64,000 nucleotides of DNA from Lachnospiraceae bacterium. Its GTDB lineage: Bacteria; Bacillota; Clostridia; Lachnospirales; Lachnospiraceae. The translations under genes and the position numbers were made by a program. Below, piece after piece: positions 43,736-53,340 of this stretch. Positions within the stretch are counted from its first letter, which is position 1. The number at the start of each line of letters is the position of its first letter. The stretch covers positions 62,001-126,000 of the forward strand of contig CAJTBF010000007.1 in the NCBI GenBank assembly GCA_910574195.1, read 5' to 3'. A model generated the notes under the pieces. The model saw nothing but the letters and a program-made list of their open reading frames with translations. It ran no database searches and had not been told where the DNA came from.

Positions 43736-44269
43736 TTACACCTCCTTAAAATTCTGAAACAGATCACGGACAACTGACATTCTCGGATCAAGCCCTGTAT
43801 CTTCACAGTTACAGGTTCCTGTATTCAGGTTCTGACCACATATATTACAAATGCCCTTACAGTCTTCGCTGCAGAGAACCTTCGTCGGCCATCCCGTTAA
43901 TATCTCGCGAAAGAGCATTTTGTCCACGTCAAGACGAACCCCGTCTATAAAATCGGATTCATCAAACCCTTCCTTCAGTTCGGCATCGGAACTTCCCAAA
44001 TCTACATATTTTGTAAAATCAACAGAAAACTTCCATTCTACATCCTCCAGGCAACGATCACAGGGGATCCGTATCACCACCTCTGACTCCGCCTGAATAT
44101 GCAATTCTTTCTTTTTCTGATGCGTGACGATTACGTGCACCGGTTCTTTCCTGATAATTGGATACTCTCCTGATTTAAGAGAAATCATCTCCATCTCAAA
44201 AGGCACCGTCACATCCACAGGTCTGTGCTGTTCCGATAAAACATCCGACAGGTTAATTAACATGTCCAT
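43736..44269 (-). CDS. yceD: YceD (DUF177) family protein
   Basis: A 177-aa protein of the family implicated in 23S rRNA accumulation and always paired with rpmF. The C-terminal cysteine-containing region (CSEDCKGICNICGQNLNTGT, then CNC) is typical, as is DPRMSVVRDLFQ at the end. The N-terminal part includes IRIPCDRCLEDV. RBS AATAGGAGTA precedes the ATG. A strong promoter lies 23 nt upstream of the start. Confidence 0.93.
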   Translation of the reverse strand: MDMLINLSDVLSEQHRPVDVTVPFEMEMISLKSGEYPIIRKEPVHVIVTHQKKKELHIQAESEVVIRIPCDRCLEDVEWKFSVDFTKYVDLGSSDAELKEGFDESDFIDGVRLDVDKMLFREILTGWPTKVLCSEDCKGICNICGQNLNTGTCNCEDTGLDPRMSVVRDLFQNFKEV

Positions 44270-44291
44270 TACTCCTATTCATACCTAGACT

Positions 44292-44319
44292 ATTATATCA
44301 TGCAAATTTGGTTTGTCAA
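44292..44319 (-). promoter_or_regulatory. Promoter of yceD-rpmF
   Basis: On the minus strand TTGACA (44314-44319) and TATAAT (44292-44297), both consensus, are separated by 16 nt. The -10 box ends about 22 nt before the yceD ATG. Confidence 0.85.
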
Positions 44320-44434
44320 CAGAAAAACATGGTTTTCCACAAAATGTTTATAACTTATTCAGCCATAGACTAAATAGTTACGGAACATGTTTCCAAATTG
44401 CTTTCTGCAAGATATCGTCCCGGTTTGCATCCGA

Positions 44435-45625
44435 TTATAACAATGCTACGGTCTCTCTCGCAATCGCCAATTCTTCATTGGTGGGAACCACAAATACTTT
44501 TACTTTGGAGTCCGGAGTAGAAATCATAATTTCCTCTCCCCTTGTCGCATTTGCCTTCTCATCAATCTGGATTCCAAGGAACTGCAAATAACCACAAATA
44601 CTCGCGCGCATTGCGCCGTCATTTTCTCCGATCCCGGCTGTAAATGCGATATTATCCACACCGTTCATGGCCGCTACATAAGATCCTACGTACTTTGCCA
44701 CACGGTAAGCAAACACATCCAGAGCCGTCTGCGCCGGCTTCTTTCCTTCCTCCGCTGCCGTACCCAGATCACGGAAATCACTGGAGACACCGTCGGACAA
44801 TCCATATACACCGGATTCCTTATTCAGCATCTTCATCAATCCTGCAATGTCCAATCCTTCCTTTTTGGCGATAAATTCCAGAATTGCGGGATCAATATCA
44901 CCGGAACGTGTTCCCATAACCAAGCCTTCCAGCGGAGTTAATCCCATGGACGTATCTACGGATTCTCCGTCTTTTACTGCGCAGACACTGGCGCCGTTTC
45001 CAAGATGGCACACGATGGTTTTCGTCGCATTGTAGGGTACGTCTGCAAGTTCCGCTGTCCGTCTGGAAACGAAACTATGACTGGTTCCGTGGAAACCATA
45101 GCGTCTTACTTTATACTTTTCATAATATGCATAGGGAAGTCCGTACATATAAGCCTTCTCCGGCATCGTCTGATGGAACGCCGTGTCAAATACAGCCACC
45201 ATCGGGGTATTCGGCATCAGCTTTTCACAGGCATTGACACCGATCAGGTTGGCCGGGTTATGCAGCGGCGCCAGATCGTTGCACTCCTCCACTGCCTTTT
45301 TCACTTCCTCCGTAATCACAACGGACGATGCGAACTTTTCTCCGCCATGAACCACACGGTGTCCCACGGCGCCAATCTCATCCAGACTCTTCACGACGCC
45401 TGTCTGCGGATCTGTCAATGCCTCAATCACGAACTGAATCGCCTCTGTATGCGTCGGCATCGCCTTCCCGGATTTTACCTTTTCTCCTCCTGCCGGCTGA
45501 TAAGTCAGACTGCCGTCAATCCCGATTCTCTCACAAAGCCCTTTTGCCAATACCTCTTCTGAATCCGAATTGATCAACTGAAATTTCAAAGAAGAACTTC
45601 CACAATTGATTACCAATACATTCAT
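44435..45625 (-). CDS. ackA: Acetate kinase
   Basis: A 396-aa enzyme forming acetate and ATP from acetyl phosphate. Diagnostic segments: [16 protein letters not shown] at the N-terminus, [12 protein letters not shown] (about residue 85), [17 protein letters not shown] (about 150), [10 protein letters not shown] (about 175) and the [12 protein letters not shown] phosphate loop. RBS AGGAAAGGAG precedes the ATG. It follows pta by 18 nt, giving the usual pta-ackA overflow pathway. A separate promoter for yceD lies downstream. Confidence 0.98.
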   Translation of the reverse strand: MNVLVINCGSSSLKFQLINSDSEEVLAKGLCERIGIDGSLTYQPAGGEKVKSGKAMPTHTEAIQFVIEALTDPQTGVVKSLDEIGAVGHRVVHGGEKFASSVVITEEVKKAVEECNDLAPLHNPANLIGVNACEKLMPNTPMVAVFDTAFHQTMPEKAYMYGLPYAYYEKYKVRRYGFHGTSHSFVSRRTAELADVPYNATKTIVCHLGNGASVCAVKDGESVDTSMGLTPLEGLVMGTRSGDIDPAILEFIAKKEGLDIAGLMKMLNKESGVYGLSDGVSSDFRDLGTAAEEGKKPAQTALDVFAYRVAKYVGSYVAAMNGVDNIAFTAGIGENDGAMRASICGYLQFLGIQIDEKANATRGEEIMISTPDSKVKVFVVPTNEELAIARETVALL

Positions 45626-45643
45626 TCTGCCTGTACTCCTTTC

Positions 45644-46636
45644 CTATACCTGCGCCTGCACCGCTGTGATCGCTACCACACCTTCAATATCTTCCGCACT
45701 GCATCCGCGGGACAGATCATTGACCGGTGCCGCAATTCCCTGGGTAAGCGGACCATATGCTTCTGCTTTTGCCAGTCTCTGTACCAGCTTATATCCGATA
45801 TTCCCTGCATCCAAATCCGGGAAAATCAATACATTGGCATGTCCTGCCACCGGACTTCCCGGTGCCTTGGACTCTCCCACGGATGGAACGATAGCCGCAT
45901 CCAACTGCAGTTCTCCGTCCAGTTTCAGTTCCGGCGCCATCTCCTTCGCAAGTCTTGTCGCTTCCAACACCTTATCCACATCCGCATGCTTTGCACTTCC
46001 TTTGGTAGAATGGGAAAGCATGGCCACAATCGGTTCTTTTCCGGTCAGCACACGGAAAGACTCTGCAGAAGAAATTGCAATATTCGCCAGCTTCTCCGGA
46101 TCTGGATTCTGCTCCAGGCCGGAATCTCCGAAAATAAACGTCCCATTTGCTCCCATATCGCAATCCGGCACGACCATCAGGAAAAATGCAGACACCAGCT
46201 TTGTTCCCGGCTTTGTCTTCAGAATCTGCAGACAGGGACGCAGCGTATCCGCTGTGGAGTGGCAGGCGCCGCTCACCATACCGTCGGCATCTCCCATCTT
46301 CACCATCATCACACCATAATACAGATAATTGTGCAGAAGCAGTTCTCTCGCCTGTTCCTCTGTCATTCCCTTTTTCTGCCTCAATTCCACCAGCTTTGCA
46401 ATATAACTTTCCGTCTTCTCACAGGTAGCAGGATCTACAATCTCTGCGCCGGAAATATCATATCCCCTGCCCTTTTCCTCGATCTCTTCTTTCTTTCCTA
46501 CCAGAATCAGCTTTGCCGTCTTATCCCGCAGAACGGCCTCCGCTGCCTTGTAAGTTCTCTCGTCCTCCGTCTCCGGGAGCACAATTGTCTTTACGTCCGC
46601 TTTTGCTCTTGCTTTGATGTCATCAATGAAACCCAT
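45644..46636 (-). CDS. pta: Phosphate acetyltransferase
   Basis: A 330-aa enzyme that converts acetyl-CoA and phosphate to acetyl phosphate. Typical segments are IVLPETEDERTYKAA near residue 18, YYGVMMVKMGDADGMVSGA near 100, FGDSGLEQNPDPEKLANIA near 165 and ANVLIFPDLDAGNIGYKLVQ near 272. It is the short catalytic form without the N-terminal P-loop extension found in enterobacteria. The ATG at 46636 (MGFIDDIK) was chosen over one 15 codons upstream on family length; the AGGTGG site is somewhat distant (about 12 nt). Confidence 0.96.
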   Translation of the reverse strand: MGFIDDIKARAKADVKTIVLPETEDERTYKAAEAVLRDKTAKLILVGKKEEIEEKGRGYDISGAEIVDPATCEKTESYIAKLVELRQKKGMTEEQARELLLHNYLYYGVMMVKMGDADGMVSGACHSTADTLRPCLQILKTKPGTKLVSAFFLMVVPDCDMGANGTFIFGDSGLEQNPDPEKLANIAISSAESFRVLTGKEPIVAMLSHSTKGSAKHADVDKVLEATRLAKEMAPELKLDGELQLDAAIVPSVGESKAPGSPVAGHANVLIFPDLDAGNIGYKLVQRLAKAEAYGPLTQGIAAPVNDLSRGCSAEDIEGVVAITAVQAQV

Positions 46637-46811
46637 GATTTTAAAAGCCACCTTTCGTATTGTTTTCAAACGGCGGAACACCGACTATACCGTCTTTCAT
46701 TCTACGACGCCACATTTCACGAATACTCTGCATTGATTCACAAAACATAGTGCAGACATCAGACAGGTATCTCTGATTCGCCGCCAGGGAAATATTCCCT
46801 GCCCTCTGTTC

Positions 46812-46840
46812 ATTATAACGCAAAGATTTTTTGTATACAA
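46812..46840 (-). promoter_or_regulatory. Probable promoter of pta-ackA
   Basis: On the minus strand TTGTAT (46835-46840) and TATAAT (46812-46817) are 17 nt apart. The leader to the pta ATG is about 170 nt and contains no recognised riboswitch. Confidence 0.65.
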
Positions 46841-46881
46841 GCCATTTCCATGTCTATTTTTCCGTACAATTTCCACCCGTA

Positions 46882-46930
46882 TTACATTTCACACTCACGC
46901 CAGTTATTCAAAACGATTTTATACGGTTCG
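46882..46930. repeat. Structured repeat, copy 2 (upstream of pta)
   Basis: A 49-nt sequence related to 41088-41136 (39 of 49 positions by eye). The left arm CACGCCAG is kept, but the pairing right arm seen in copy 1 has decayed. It overlaps the 3' end of the frameshifted gene at 46919. Confidence 0.55.
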
Positions 46931-47484
46931 GGGGATATTTAAAGTTTTGCTTTGTTTGAAATGCAGCCTGCGCATCCCCTCCACCTCATCACATACAGGT
47001 TTTAAATGGCAGCTGCCGTAATCTGTGGGCATCCCGTCCAGAATATGCGTCAGCGTCCTGGTAATATCCGCTGTTTTTTTCGCACACGCCCGCAGCCTCT
47101 GATAAGGAGCCTGCAGATCCGTGACAAAGAGCAGTTTCACCTTAAGAACATTCGGATTTTTCAGATACCGCCGTATAAAGTCAAAGCCCACGCTCCGGAA
47201 AGAAATCCCCCTTTGCAGGGCAGATCTGCTCACCCGCACCTGCTCCCGGAAATCTCCGGAAGAAATACGGAACATGTAGCCTTTCGGAAACACATGATAT
47301 TTGACAAATTCCATATCCCTGATAGTCTTATAGGCTGCCTCATCATCCTGTCCACCCGTCGGAAGGTCTTCAGCGTACGGGGATTCAGCCCTCCGTCCAT
47401 CTCATAGCTCCATTTGCGGAACAGTTCGTAGGCAGATCCGATTACCTGCGGATACGGTGTCTTGTTGACCTCCCACTTGTTCAT
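46919..47484 (-). pseudogene. Frameshifted gene of unknown family
   Basis: Two overlapping minus-strand frames read as one protein if a single frameshift near 47325-47345 is allowed. The first part is MNKWEVNKTPYPQVIGSAYE through NPRTLKTFRRVD. The second is DDEAAYKTIRDMEFVKYHVF through KLLFVTDLQAPYQRLRACAK to the stop at 46919. The two parts share style, and the DDEAAYKTIRD overlap reads naturally. I do not recognise the family. It is transcribed divergently from the 2-enoate reductase gene; the assumed start at 47484 has only a weak ribosome-binding site. Confidence 0.5.
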
Positions 47485-47548
47485 TTCATAATTTGTCTCT
47501 TCATTATTATATATGGCAGACAGGTGCGTGAGAGGAGAAGATCTGATT

Positions 47549-49438
47549 ATGAACGAAAAACTAAAACCGCTGTTTACCCCCTGGAAAATCGGGAATTGTG
47601 AGATTAAAAACCGCATCGTTCTCACTTCCATGGGCGGTACGGATCTGTTCGGATGGATGGAAAAGCATCATTTTGACAAAGCCGGCGCCCATTTTATCAT
47701 GGAAGTGGCCAAAAACAATGCGGGACTGGTGCTTCCAGGCTGCCAGCCGGTATACAACCCCATGTTCGGACAATGGCTGCACAAGGAAAAAAAGATGTAT
47801 CAGGATCTGAAAAAGTGGATGCCCGAATTTCATAAGACCGGAACAAAGCTTTTTATCCAGCTCACCGCCGGCTTCGGCCGTTCCTTTACCATCAGCGAAC
47901 TGATGGAAAAACTCTACACCAATCCGGCGCTTAGAAAGGTATCCAGACCTTTCATGGATCTGGATAAGATTACGGCGTCCGCAAGCCCTTCTCCTAACCG
48001 CTGGTCAGATAAAGTACCCTCCAGGGAAATGACAGTGAACGAGATACACGAATTCGTCGAGGCCTTTGCAAAAACCGCAAAGCTTTTAAAGGACGCGGGC
48101 GTGGACGGCGTTGAGATTCACGCGGTTCATGAGGGATATCTTCTTGACCAGTTCACCCTCCGATACGTGAACCGGCGTACCGACCAGTACGGCGGCTCTT
48201 TTGAGAACCGTTATCGTTTTGCAGTAGAGATCGTAAAAGCCATCAAGTGGGCATGTGGGAACGACTTTCCGGTTTCCCTTCGCTACAGTGTATTGTCCAA
48301 AACCAAAGGATTCCGGCAGGGCGCTCTTCCCGGTGAGGATTATACGGAAGTCGGACGGGATATGGAGGAATCCGAGCGGGCTGTAAAGTATCTGCAGGAT
48401 GCCGGCTATGATATGCTGAACTGTGACAACGGCACTTACGATGCCTGGTATTGGGCCCATCCCCCGGTATATATGCCGGAAAACTGTAACCTTGCCGATG
48501 TGGAACATATCAAAAAATTCGTAGAGATTCCGGTTGTATGTGCCGGCCGTCTGGATCCCTATACGGCCGCGGAATCCATTGCCTCCGGCAGGCTGGACGG
48601 TGCGGGCTTCGCAAGGCCGTTCCTTGCCGACCAGCAGTGGGTAACCAAGCTGATGAAGGGGCAGGAAGAGGACATCCGGCCCTGTATCCTGTGCCACAAC
48701 GGCTGCTTCAACATGTGTCACTATAAAGGAGTTCCAAACGATCAGGATTTAAATGACAGTCTGCATCTGGCACGCTGTGCCGTGAACGCGGAGACCATGC
48801 AATGGTACCGGCACCGAATCAGACCGGCACGAACTCCGAAAACCGTACATATTATAGGCGGCGGAATTGGAGGCATGGAAGCCGCAAGAGTGCTGAAAAA
48901 ACGCGGACATATGCCGATCATCTATGAAAAGAGCTCTGTTTTGGGCGGTACGTTTATTCCTGCCAGCGCGGAATGTTACAAAGGAAAGCTCCGGCAGCTT
49001 CTTGCCTGGTATCGCCGTCAGATGGAAGTTCTTGAGATTGAGGTGCATCTGAACGAGGAAATAAAAGATCTGTCCCGATTTGAAGAGGAACCTGTCATTG
49101 TAGCGACCGGCGCCATGCCGCGCATACTGAAAAGTGTTCCGGGCCATGAAAGGATGACAGAGGCCTGTGAATATTTAAACGGCGCCGAGGTTGGCCAGAG
49201 AGTTGCCGTAATCGGCGGAGGCCTGACAGGCAGCGAGATCGCCTACGAGCTGGCACTTGCAGGAAAAGAACCGATTATCATCAAGATGAAGGACGACTTC
49301 GTATCCCAGAAGGGAGTCTGTCTGGCAAACAAGCTCCTATCTGCGGGAATGATTCGCTCTGCATCAGACTGGCAGGCGACTGCCGCAAGGTGGGAAATCT
49401 GCGAAGCGTCATCTGGGGAGCTTATGAGACGGCCATGA
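47549..49438 (+). CDS. 2-enoate reductase / NADH:flavin oxidoreductase (Old Yellow Enzyme family), C-terminus damaged
   Basis: A 629-aa product. Residues 1-375 form the OYE barrel (LFTPWKIGNCEIKNRIVLTS, HAVHEGYLLDQF, the RTDQYGGSFENR motif). A cluster-binding motif CxxCxxxC-like CILCHNGCFNMC is near residue 380. An NAD/FAD domain starts at VHIIGGGIGGMEAARVLKK (about 431), with a second dinucleotide motif VAVIGGGLTGSEIAYEL (about 553). The last 45 residues are not family-like. In the next frame the sequence reads GDCRKVGNLRSVIWGAYETAMKI and stops at 49446, which is the normal C-terminus. I infer loss of about 90 codons plus a frameshift, removing part of the FAD/NAD domain. Substrate is unknown; activity is doubtful. 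RBS GAGGAGAAG; start 47549. Confidence 0.75.
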   Translation: MNEKLKPLFTPWKIGNCEIKNRIVLTSMGGTDLFGWMEKHHFDKAGAHFIMEVAKNNAGLVLPGCQPVYNPMFGQWLHKEKKMYQDLKKWMPEFHKTGTKLFIQLTAGFGRSFTISELMEKLYTNPALRKVSRPFMDLDKITASASPSPNRWSDKVPSREMTVNEIHEFVEAFAKTAKLLKDAGVDGVEIHAVHEGYLLDQFTLRYVNRRTDQYGGSFENRYRFAVEIVKAIKWACGNDFPVSLRYSVLSKTKGFRQGALPGEDYTEVGRDMEESERAVKYLQDAGYDMLNCDNGTYDAWYWAHPPVYMPENCNLADVEHIKKFVEIPVVCAGRLDPYTAAESIASGRLDGAGFARPFLADQQWVTKLMKGQEEDIRPCILCHNGCFNMCHYKGVPNDQDLNDSLHLARCAVNAETMQWYRHRIRPARTPKTVHIIGGGIGGMEAARVLKKRGHMPIIYEKSSVLGGTFIPASAECYKGKLRQLLAWYRRQMEVLEIEVHLNEEIKDLSRFEEEPVIVATGAMPRILKSVPGHERMTEACEYLNGAEVGQRVAVIGGGLTGSEIAYELALAGKEPIIIKMKDDFVSQKGVCLANKLLSAGMIRSASDWQATAARWEICEASSGELMRRP

Positions 49439-49473
49439 AAATCTAAATAAATTCCAGGGCAGACAAAAAAATC

Positions 49474-49518
49474 GCTGCCGCGTCTGTAATTTTAATTTTC
49501 CATTACAGACGCGGCAGC
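49474..49518. terminator. Bidirectional terminator between the enoate reductase and mgtE
   Basis: A perfect 16-bp stem (49474-49489 with 49503-49518), GC-rich in its lower half, with a 13-nt loop and A/T tracts on both sides. It ends two convergent genes. Confidence 0.9.
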
Positions 49519-49541
49519 TTTTACAAGCGGAGCTTTTGCCG

Positions 49542-50876
49542 TTACAGATGAAAAAACGCCGTCACAATTGTAAAATACATCAGAATCGTACACGTATCCA
49601 TAATCGTGGAAATCAGCGGCGCCGCCATAATCGCAGGATCTACCCCGATTTTTTTTGCAAGAAGAGGCAGGGTACATCCGATGCACTTTGCCATAATCAC
49701 CACGGCAATCATCGTCACTCCCAGCGCCACCGCCAGCATCACATCATGATCATACATCAGGTAGATCCGGATACCATTGATCCCTGCAAGCATCATCCCT
49801 ACCACCAATGCTACACGGGTTTCCTTGAAAATCACTTTAAAAAAATCGGCAAAATGAATCTCTCCCACAGCCAGTCCCCGGATCACCATGGTCGAACTCT
49901 GGGAACCGCAGTTCCCGCTGGTTCCCATTAACATCGGAATAAATGTAATCAACACCGGCATCACGGACATAGCCTCTTCGTAATGCCCCAGAATCTCCCC
50001 CGTTACCGTAGCGGACAGCATCAAAAGCATCAACCAGAGACTTCGGTTCCTGGCATGTTGAAATACGGTTGTCCCAAAATAAGAATCTTCATTGGGGCTG
50101 ACACCGGCCATGATGCTGATATCTTCTGTGGTCTCTTCCTGTAAGACGGACATAGCGTCATCTACCGTGACAATCCCGACCAGGCAATTCTCATGATCAA
50201 TGATGGGCATGGCCACCAGTCCGTACTTCCGGATTCGGGACGCCACAACCTCCTGATCATCCAGGGTCGTGGCACAGAGCACATTCTCATCCATAATCTC
50301 TTCGATCAGCCTGGATTCTCCCGCCGTCAGCAGATCCTTCACGTCAATCACACCGATCAAACGCCGCTTTTCCGTCACGTAACAGGTATAGATCGTCTCC
50401 TTATTGATTCCTACCTGCCGGATCTTCCGGATGGCTTCCTCCACTGTCATCTCTTTCCGCAGACTGATATAGTCCACGTTCATGATGCTTCCGGCGCTGT
50501 CTTCCGGATACTGCAGAAGTACATTGATCTTTTTGCGGGTATCCTCGTCCGTCGCCATCAAAAGACGATCCACCACATTGGCCGGAACCTCTTCCAGTAC
50601 ATCCACGGTATCGTCCACCTGCATCTCGTCCATGACTTCTTCCAGCTCGGAGTCCGTCAGCGTATTGATCAGATATTCCCGCATATCGCTGTTCATATCT
50701 GTGAATACTTCCGCCGCTTCCTCTTTTGCAAGAAGACGGAAAATCAGGATCATCTGTTTTTCATGAAGATCTTCCAAAATCTCTACAACGTCCACAGGAT
50801 GCACGGTCTCCAATAATTCTTTTAATTCCTTAAACTTTCGTTCCTCCAGCAAGGCAAGTATCTGTTCGTTTTTCAT
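49542..50876 (-). CDS. mgtE: Magnesium transporter MgtE
   Basis: A 444-aa Mg2+ channel. The cytoplasmic N domain (about residues 1-125) is followed by two CBS domains (about 130-250, with DAMSVLQEETTEDIS at the end), a plug helix and five membrane helices including LITFIPMLMGTSGNCGSQSS (about 318), the pore motif. Cytoplasmic Mg2+ binding to the N/CBS part closes the channel. The ATG at 50876 (MKNEQILALLEE) was preferred to ATGs 2 and 23 codons upstream because of spacing to GAGGG. I see no M-box riboswitch upstream. Confidence 0.95.
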   Translation of the reverse strand: MKNEQILALLEERKFKELKELLETVHPVDVVEILEDLHEKQMILIFRLLAKEEAAEVFTDMNSDMREYLINTLTDSELEEVMDEMQVDDTVDVLEEVPANVVDRLLMATDEDTRKKINVLLQYPEDSAGSIMNVDYISLRKEMTVEEAIRKIRQVGINKETIYTCYVTEKRRLIGVIDVKDLLTAGESRLIEEIMDENVLCATTLDDQEVVASRIRKYGLVAMPIIDHENCLVGIVTVDDAMSVLQEETTEDISIMAGVSPNEDSYFGTTVFQHARNRSLWLMLLMLSATVTGEILGHYEEAMSVMPVLITFIPMLMGTSGNCGSQSSTMVIRGLAVGEIHFADFFKVIFKETRVALVVGMMLAGINGIRIYLMYDHDVMLAVALGVTMIAVVIMAKCIGCTLPLLAKKIGVDPAIMAAPLISTIMDTCTILMYFTIVTAFFHL

Positions 50877-51026
50877 TTCCATGCACCCTCTTTCTGTGAT
50901 CTGTGTCTCCCGGTTCGTCCAAACCCTCCTTTGATACATACCCATCCGGGTATTCTTTCCCTTTTCTTGGTTTTTTCTGTCTTTTATAGTATAATGGTTC
51001 TCAAAAAGATATACAAGGAGTTTCTG

Positions 51027-52391
51027 ATGAAAATTGTCGGGTTAATTGCGGAATACAATCCTTTTCACAACGGTCATACATACCATATCCAAAAGGCCAA
51101 AGAAATTACCGGCGCCGATTACGCCGTCGTCATCATGAGCGGAGATTATGTGCAGAGAGGAACTCCTGCCATCATGCCGAAGCGCCTCCGGGCAGATATG
51201 GCGCTGCACTGCGGTGCAGCAGCTGTTTTTGAGCTTCCGGTCTGTTACGCCACAGGCAGTGCGGAATTATTCGCCTTCGGTGCAGTCTCTTTTCTGGAGC
51301 AGCTCGGCATCGTCGACACACTTTGTTTTGGCAGCGAATGCAGCGATCTGAAAAAGCTGCAGACTCTTGCAAATATTCTTTTGGACGAACCGGACATATA
51401 TCGTTCCCGTTTAAAAGCCTGTCTAAAACAGGGAACTCCTTTTCCTGCCGCCCGACAGAATGCGCTTGCCTCCTGTCTGCATTCCACGGAGGATGCCGCT
51501 CTCCTTACACACCCCAATAATATTCTGGGCATAGAATACCTAAAGGCGCTCCGCCGTCTGCACAGCCGGATTGTTCCCTGTACGATCCAACGCAAAGGCG
51601 CGCCCTATCATCAGCAAACATTGCATGCTTCCCACAGTTCCGCCTCCGCCATCCGTACACTTCTGACTTCCGCCTGTCCTGACGTCTCCTGTACGGGAAA
51701 AGAAGCGCCGCTTCCCTCCGGCAAAACGATCTGCCGGAACACTGCCGGACCGGCACTTTCTTTCGGACCGGTTTCCGGGAAAGCAAAAACACCGCCTTTC
51801 TCCTTCGAAATCCTCCGTCAAAAACTGAATGGACAGGTTCCCGCATACTGTATGAAGCAGCTGCAGGCATATTACAACGTAGCTTACCCCGTCACAGAAG
51901 ACGATTTTTCTCTCCTTTTAAAATACCGGCTACTGCAGATACCGCCGAGCCAATTCTCCTCCTATGCCGACGTCTCCGAAGAACTGGCGAACCGGATCGT
52001 CAGACAGTCGGATCAATTTCTACGCTATGCACAATTTTGTAATCTCCTGAAAACAAAAGAAATTACCCGCGCCCGAATCAGCCGTTCCCTGCTGCACATT
52101 CTTCTGGACATCAAAAAAGATGCGCTCGAGGATTTTTTGAAAAACGGCCCCCATTTTTATGCGCATCTCCTTGGATTCCGGAAAGACTCTGCCCATATTC
52201 TTCCGGCAATTGCAAAAAAAAGCCGACTGCCGCTGCTGACAAAGCAACGGCAGCGGGACGCTCTCTCCCCTATCGGCCAAACCATGCTGCTGCATGATAC
52301 CTTCGCATCAAATCTCTATGCTTCTGTTGTCACAGACAAATTTCATACCGCCTTTGAAAATGAATTCCGTCAGGCAGTTCAAAAAATCTGA
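51027..52391 (+). CDS. tmcAL: tRNA(Met) cytidine acetate ligase
   Basis: A 454-aa nucleotidyltransferase-fold enzyme (YlbM family) that activates acetate with ATP and acetylates C34 of elongator tRNA-Met. The adenylate-binding motif AEYNPFHNGHTYH lies at residues 8-20, then VIMSGDYVQRGTPAI and GSAELFAFGAVSFLEQLG follow. In many Firmicutes it neighbours yceD-rpmF; here it is separated from them by accessory DNA and mgtE and faces the other way. The ATG at 51027 follows AAGGAGTTTCTG. Confidence 0.93.
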   Translation: MKIVGLIAEYNPFHNGHTYHIQKAKEITGADYAVVIMSGDYVQRGTPAIMPKRLRADMALHCGAAAVFELPVCYATGSAELFAFGAVSFLEQLGIVDTLCFGSECSDLKKLQTLANILLDEPDIYRSRLKACLKQGTPFPAARQNALASCLHSTEDAALLTHPNNILGIEYLKALRRLHSRIVPCTIQRKGAPYHQQTLHASHSSASAIRTLLTSACPDVSCTGKEAPLPSGKTICRNTAGPALSFGPVSGKAKTPPFSFEILRQKLNGQVPAYCMKQLQAYYNVAYPVTEDDFSLLLKYRLLQIPPSQFSSYADVSEELANRIVRQSDQFLRYAQFCNLLKTKEITRARISRSLLHILLDIKKDALEDFLKNGPHFYAHLLGFRKDSAHILPAIAKKSRLPLLTKQRQRDALSPIGQTMLLHDTFASNLYASVVTDKFHTAFENEFRQAVQKI

Positions 52392-52409
52392 ACCAACCTG
52401 ACGGATCAG

Positions 52410-52440
52410 CTAACAGTGAGGCCGAAGGCTGAACTGTTAG
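52410..52440. other. Hairpin after tmcAL
   Basis: CTAACAGT (52410-52417) pairs with ACTGTTAG (52433-52440), and GGCC with GGCT inside. Little T tract. Similar AACAGT/ACTGTT arms occur at 59188-59218 and in the 41080-41160 repeat area, so this may be another dispersed palindrome that serves as a terminator between convergent genes. Confidence 0.5.
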
Positions 52441-52462
52441 GAATGATTGATTGATATGCAGA

Positions 52463-53326
52463 TTATATCCTTACTTTTTTGGAACAGGTCACCGCCATGG
52501 AACCTGCACCGATATGACATGCTACGCTGAGCGACAGCGGCGCTTCCATGATCTCATACTGTGGAAAACGTGCATGGATCTCCGCTCTCCACTCCGCTGC
52601 CTCCTCTTTTCCGCATGTATAAGCCATCCCCAGAATCAGATCCTCCTCGTTTCCGGCAAACCGCTCCCTCATGTCCTTCTCCACGGCATTTAACATGGTG
52701 CGTTTCGCCGCTTTCCATCCCCGCACTTTTGCAAAAGCATCCAGCTTTTCTCCCTGGATCTGCAGAACCGGCTTCAGATTCAGCACCGTTCCCAGCGCCG
52801 CGGCCGCCGGTGTTATTCTCCCGCCTTTCTTCAGATATTTCAGGGTATCCACGGTAATATAAATCGTGGACTGAAATTTTTCTTCCTCCAAAACCTCCTT
52901 GATCTCTGCCGCCGTCTTTCCCGCATCACGCAGATGCATGGCATCCAGAACAGACAATTCCTGAGTTACGGAAATCCGCTGATTATTTACCACCTGCACC
53001 CGTCCGTCATACTCGGCTGCCAGGGAAATTGCCGTCTCACAGGAACTGCTCAGACCGCTGGACATGGGAATGTGCACCACTTCGTCATATTCTTTGAGCA
53101 GCCCGTCCCAAAGATCCATCACATCCCCCGGCGACGGCTGCGAGGTCGAGATATCCGCATCCTCCGCCAGACGCTGGTAGAACTCTTCCTGCGTCAGCGT
53201 AATATCTTCAAAAAACAATTCTTCATTGATATAAAAAGGCATCGGAAGGACCGAAATTCCCATCTCCTTTCCTTTTGCCTGGGTAATTCCACTGTTACTG
53301 TCCGTTACAATTGCTATCTTCCCCAT
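52463..53326 (-). CDS. DegV-family fatty-acid-binding protein
   Basis: A 287-aa DegV protein with the N-terminal KIAIVTDSNSGITQ, the STSQPSPGDVMDLW motif near residue 63 and MSSGLSSSCETA near 90, typical of the fatty-acid-binding EDD fold. FakB-type members present fatty acids to the kinase FakA; which role applies here is unknown. The ATG at 53326 lies 7 nt after AGGAGG; a TTG codon directly precedes it. It follows the PFL-family gene by 14 nt. Confidence 0.9.
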   Translation of the reverse strand: MGKIAIVTDSNSGITQAKGKEMGISVLPMPFYINEELFFEDITLTQEEFYQRLAEDADISTSQPSPGDVMDLWDGLLKEYDEVVHIPMSSGLSSSCETAISLAAEYDGRVQVVNNQRISVTQELSVLDAMHLRDAGKTAAEIKEVLEEEKFQSTIYITVDTLKYLKKGGRITPAAAALGTVLNLKPVLQIQGEKLDAFAKVRGWKAAKRTMLNAVEKDMRERFAGNEEDLILGMAYTCGKEEAAEWRAEIHARFPQYEIMEAPLSLSVACHIGAGSMAVTCSKKVRI

Positions 53327-53340
53327 CAATTGCCCTCCTT

